Below are positions 62,059 to 64,000 of a stretch of 64,000 bases of DNA, in pieces. Numbering within the stretch: position 1 is the stretch's first letter; each line of letters opens with the position of its first letter. The position numbers and the translations under genes are program-made. Source of the stretch: Candidatus Zixiibacteriota bacterium (GTDB taxonomy: Bacteria > Zixibacteria > MSB-5A5 > GN15 > PGXB01). The stretch lies in the NCBI GenBank assembly GCA_900498245.1, contig LS998015.1:2438550-2502549 (forward strand), written 5' to 3'. The notes under the pieces were generated by a model that had not been told where the DNA came from, made no database searches, and saw only the letters and a list, made by a program, of their open reading frames with translations.

Positions 62059-63134
62059 AGCTCGATCTCCTTCCCGTCGGCTCCGACAAAGGCGGCCAAT
62101 TTTACGGCGCCTCCGTCAACGGCGTAATCCTGCCCCACGATTATTAACGTGTCGCCCGGCTCCAAACCGCTTTTAATTCCCATCACGCCGTTGAAATCGA
62201 CACCTCGGACGACTTCTTTCGCCACCGACTTTCCGCCGCTGTAAACAAAGACCAGGTCCTTTCCTCCCCGGCTGAGGACCGCCGTCCGCGGAGCGATAAC
62301 AACATTGTCGTAGCGGCCGATGATAATGTCGCACTTGGCGAACATCCCCGGTTTGAATTGATGGGCGCTGTTTTCTACTTCAACCTCTATTTCAAAGGTC
62401 CGGGTAACCGGATCGGCCGATTTCGCCACGGCAACCACTTTTCCCGTGCCGACCAGAAGCGACTCCGCTTCAACCTTGACTCTAACATCAGCCCCGATAT
62501 TGAAATATCCGATATCGACACTGGAAACGCCGAATTTCATCCTCAATCGATCGATCTGAGCGATTGTCGCGACCTTGATTCCCGGCGCTACATACTGACC
62601 CAGAGAGACATCAACGGCGGTCACCGTTCCGGAAATTGGGGAACTGAGATCAACCATTTGCTCGGCCGCCTCATAATTGGCCCTGGAAACCTCATAATCG
62701 GTTTTGGCTCCGTCGAACTGGTATTCCGATATGGCGCCTTGATCATACAGGGTTTTCATTTTATTGTAATTCTTTTCCGAATTTTTGAAAACCGACATCG
62801 CCTGCAAGTAATTGGAAGTCGGACCTGATTTATCCAGGCTGACAATGAGATCTCCGGCTCTGACATTGTTGCCTTCATGGACATATATCTTCTCGACTGC
62901 CTCCGAAATCTTGGCCAAAATCACAGCCTGTTTCTCCCCTTCGAGCGATCCCGTGAAAGTCCTGGTTAATTCCCGCGAAGCCGGGACAATCAATTCCCCC
63001 TTGACCGATATTGTCAGCTGACTTGCGGCGCCGTTCTGATTGCCGCCCGAACAGCCGGCAATTAAAGAAATTATCGATATTACCGTGGCACCCCAAATTT
63101 TCTTTCCCGATAAAGACATATAGTTCCTCATCAA
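62055..63134 (-). CDS. RND efflux periplasmic adaptor (MFP) lipoprotein
   Basis: A protein of 359 residues. The lipobox LIAGCSGG predicts an inner-membrane lipid anchor (AcrA type). The lipoyl/hairpin region has ISEAVEKIYVHEGNNVRAGDLIV, a coiled coil near 110-150, then DLSSPISGTVTAVDVSLGQYV and the beta-barrel domain. It connects the RND pump to TolC. It overlaps both the RND and TolC genes by four bases. Confidence 0.95.
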   Translation of the reverse strand: MMRNYMSLSGKKIWGATVISIISLIAGCSGGNQNGAASQLTISVKGELIVPASRELTRTFTGSLEGEKQAVILAKISEAVEKIYVHEGNNVRAGDLIVSLDKSGPTSNYLQAMSVFKNSEKNYNKMKTLYDQGAISEYQFDGAKTDYEVSRANYEAAEQMVDLSSPISGTVTAVDVSLGQYVAPGIKVATIAQIDRLRMKFGVSSVDIGYFNIGADVRVKVEAESLLVGTGKVVAVAKSADPVTRTFEIEVEVENSAHQFKPGMFAKCDIIIGRYDNVVIAPRTAVLSRGGKDLVFVYSGGKSVAKEVVRGVDFNGVMGIKSGLEPGDTLIIVGQDYAVDGGAVKLAAFVGADGKEIEL

Positions 63135-64000
63135 TCTATCTCTCCACCAATGGCTTTTTTCAGAGCCGATTTTGCCAATCTATAGTTATAAGTCGCCCGG
63201 GCCAGATTGGTCCGTGCATTAGTCAACGCTGTCTGAGCCGAAAGCACTTCCAGCTGGGTCCCGACACCGGATTGGTAACGAATATTTGCGATTCTCATTC
63301 CTTCTTCGGCCTGGGCAATCGTTTGATGCTGAGTTTCCAATGCTTTCTTAGACATATTGATATTGTCGTAAGCCTGTTCCACTTCCAGCCGAATATCATC
63401 TTTGGCCTGCTGTACCTTGAGAACCGATTCATAATAATCGACACGCGCCTTGCGAACCTCACCGATAGTCTTACCGCCGTCAAAGAGCGGGATACTCAAA
63501 ATAAGCGAAGCCGTCCAGCTCTTGGCCGTACTTTGAGCGTCCCAGTGAAGGCTGTTCGACGATCCCGACAAATCATATGTCGTGTTGAGACTCAGGACCG
63601 GATACAGCCAGCCGCCTTTGGCGATCCGAATCGCCTTGTCATAGACATTTTTCTCAAGTTCCGCTTCGGCCATCTCCGGACGGTTCTTTAAAGCCAGCGT
63701 CATAAGGGAGTCGAGCGGGGGTAGATTCATGGCCGCCGTATCGCTGAGATCGGCCGCCAGTGTGACCTCATCATCGAGAGGAAGCCCCAAAAACGATTTC
63801 AGTTTTTTCTGGGCCAGATTTTTATCCGACTGGGCCGCCACCAATTGCGGTTCCAGGTTGGCTTTTTCCACCCGGGCCCGAAGCAATTCATATTCGGACA
63901 CCATACCCTGTTTATAATTCTTTTCTACAACATCAAGATTATAGCTCAGCTGGTCGAAAGATTTCTGCACGACATCGAGATTCGATTCCGCCAGTACCGC
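63131..64000 (-). CDS. TolC-family outer-membrane efflux protein, 5' end off the window
   Basis: The last 289 residues are visible; the frame stays open to the window edge, and a GTG near 63970 is internal. The OEP repeat pattern is clear: KKLKSFLGLPLDDEVTLAADL, MAEAELEKNVYDKAIRIAKGGWLYPVLSLN and the helical tail MRIANIRYQSGVGTQLEVLSAQTALTNAR with LARATYNYRLAKSALKKAIG. It forms the outer-membrane channel of the efflux system. Confidence 0.93.
   Translation of the reverse strand, partial: AVLAESNLDVVQKSFDQLSYNLDVVEKNYKQGMVSEYELLRARVEKANLEPQLVAAQSDKNLAQKKLKSFLGLPLDDEVTLAADLSDTAAMNLPPLDSLMTLALKNRPEMAEAELEKNVYDKAIRIAKGGWLYPVLSLNTTYDLSGSSNSLHWDAQSTAKSWTASLILSIPLFDGGKTIGEVRKARVDYYESVLKVQQAKDDIRLEVEQAYDNINMSKKALETQHQTIAQAEEGMRIANIRYQSGVGTQLEVLSAQTALTNARTNLARATYNYRLAKSALKKAIGGEID

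Noticed and set aside
1-64000. CRISPR arrays, insertion sequences, prophage or integrase genes
   Set aside because: No regularly spaced repeats, transposases, terminal inverted repeats flanking ORFs, or phage genes were seen.

Overview
The window looks like a chromosomal contig from a Gram-negative bacterium of the FCB superphylum, most probably candidate phylum Zixibacteria or a close relative. This is an inference from gene content. Secreted proteins end in the Por/type IX C-terminal sorting signature (NxNYPNPFNPxTTI...VRKMxLMK) or in type I dockerin repeats of the NILDxSxLINxLYxGG kind. A TonB-dependent receptor, TolC/RND efflux and several outer-membrane beta-barrels indicate a diderm envelope, and a bshC-bshA-bshB1 operon indicates bacillithiol. 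Only five protein genes lie on the + strand; the rest form long - strand runs. Housekeeping promoters resemble TTGAC(T/A)-N16-19-TATTTT/TATAAT, and tRNA genes lack an encoded CCA.

Layout. 1-12 kb: a TonB-dependent receptor (3' end off the window), a lipoate-ligase family protein, a K+ channel/RCK protein, tRNA-Arg, a membrane-anchored PP2C phosphatase, and two adjacent large secreted proteins sharing an unassigned ~95-residue module. 12-17.7 kb: VanZ-like, GNAT and CBS proteins, an RlmI-type methyltransferase, tRNA-Pro, RdgB, a short citrate-synthase homologue (citryl-CoA-lyase type) and a lipoprotein. 17.8-24.9 kb: a tightly overlapping operon coding for a P-loop ATPase, a four-subunit 2-oxoacid:ferredoxin oxidoreductase and a HydBC/HndABC-type NADH module without a hydrogenase domain. 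25-29 kb: a degenerate polysaccharide deacetylase, an M14 carboxypeptidase with dockerin, and a beta-barrel.

29-34.3 kb: tRNA-Leu, secG and a glycolytic operon (pfk with PPi-type residues, an outer-membrane protein, gap, pgk, tpiA), with a terminator-like hairpin between gap and pgk. 34.4-41.9 kb: a retropepsin-like protein, the elongation genes rodA-mrdA-mreD-mreC, a PTS IIA-Ntr protein, a 55-residue Trm112-like protein and accA. 41.9-51.3 kb: a lipid-linked glycan cluster (WecA-like, three GT2 enzymes, YfhO, GT39, DegT). 51.3-53 kb: a + strand DNRLRE lipoprotein behind a strong sigma-54 promoter match. 53-55.4 kb: tag, a cohesin-like/dockerin protein, tRNA-Sec whose promoter places transcription at its first base, and ~620 bp of unexplained DNA. 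55.4-64 kb: bacillithiol genes and a tripartite RND efflux operon (the TolC gene runs off the window).

The best candidate for an undescribed system is the 2-oxoacid:ferredoxin oxidoreductase plus hydrogenase-less HydBC-like operon. It could couple 2-oxoacid oxidation to NAD(H) through flavin-based bifurcation or confurcation. Next in interest are the tRNA-Sec with an acceptor-stem bulge and apparently leaderless transcription, and the shared module of the two secreted proteins.
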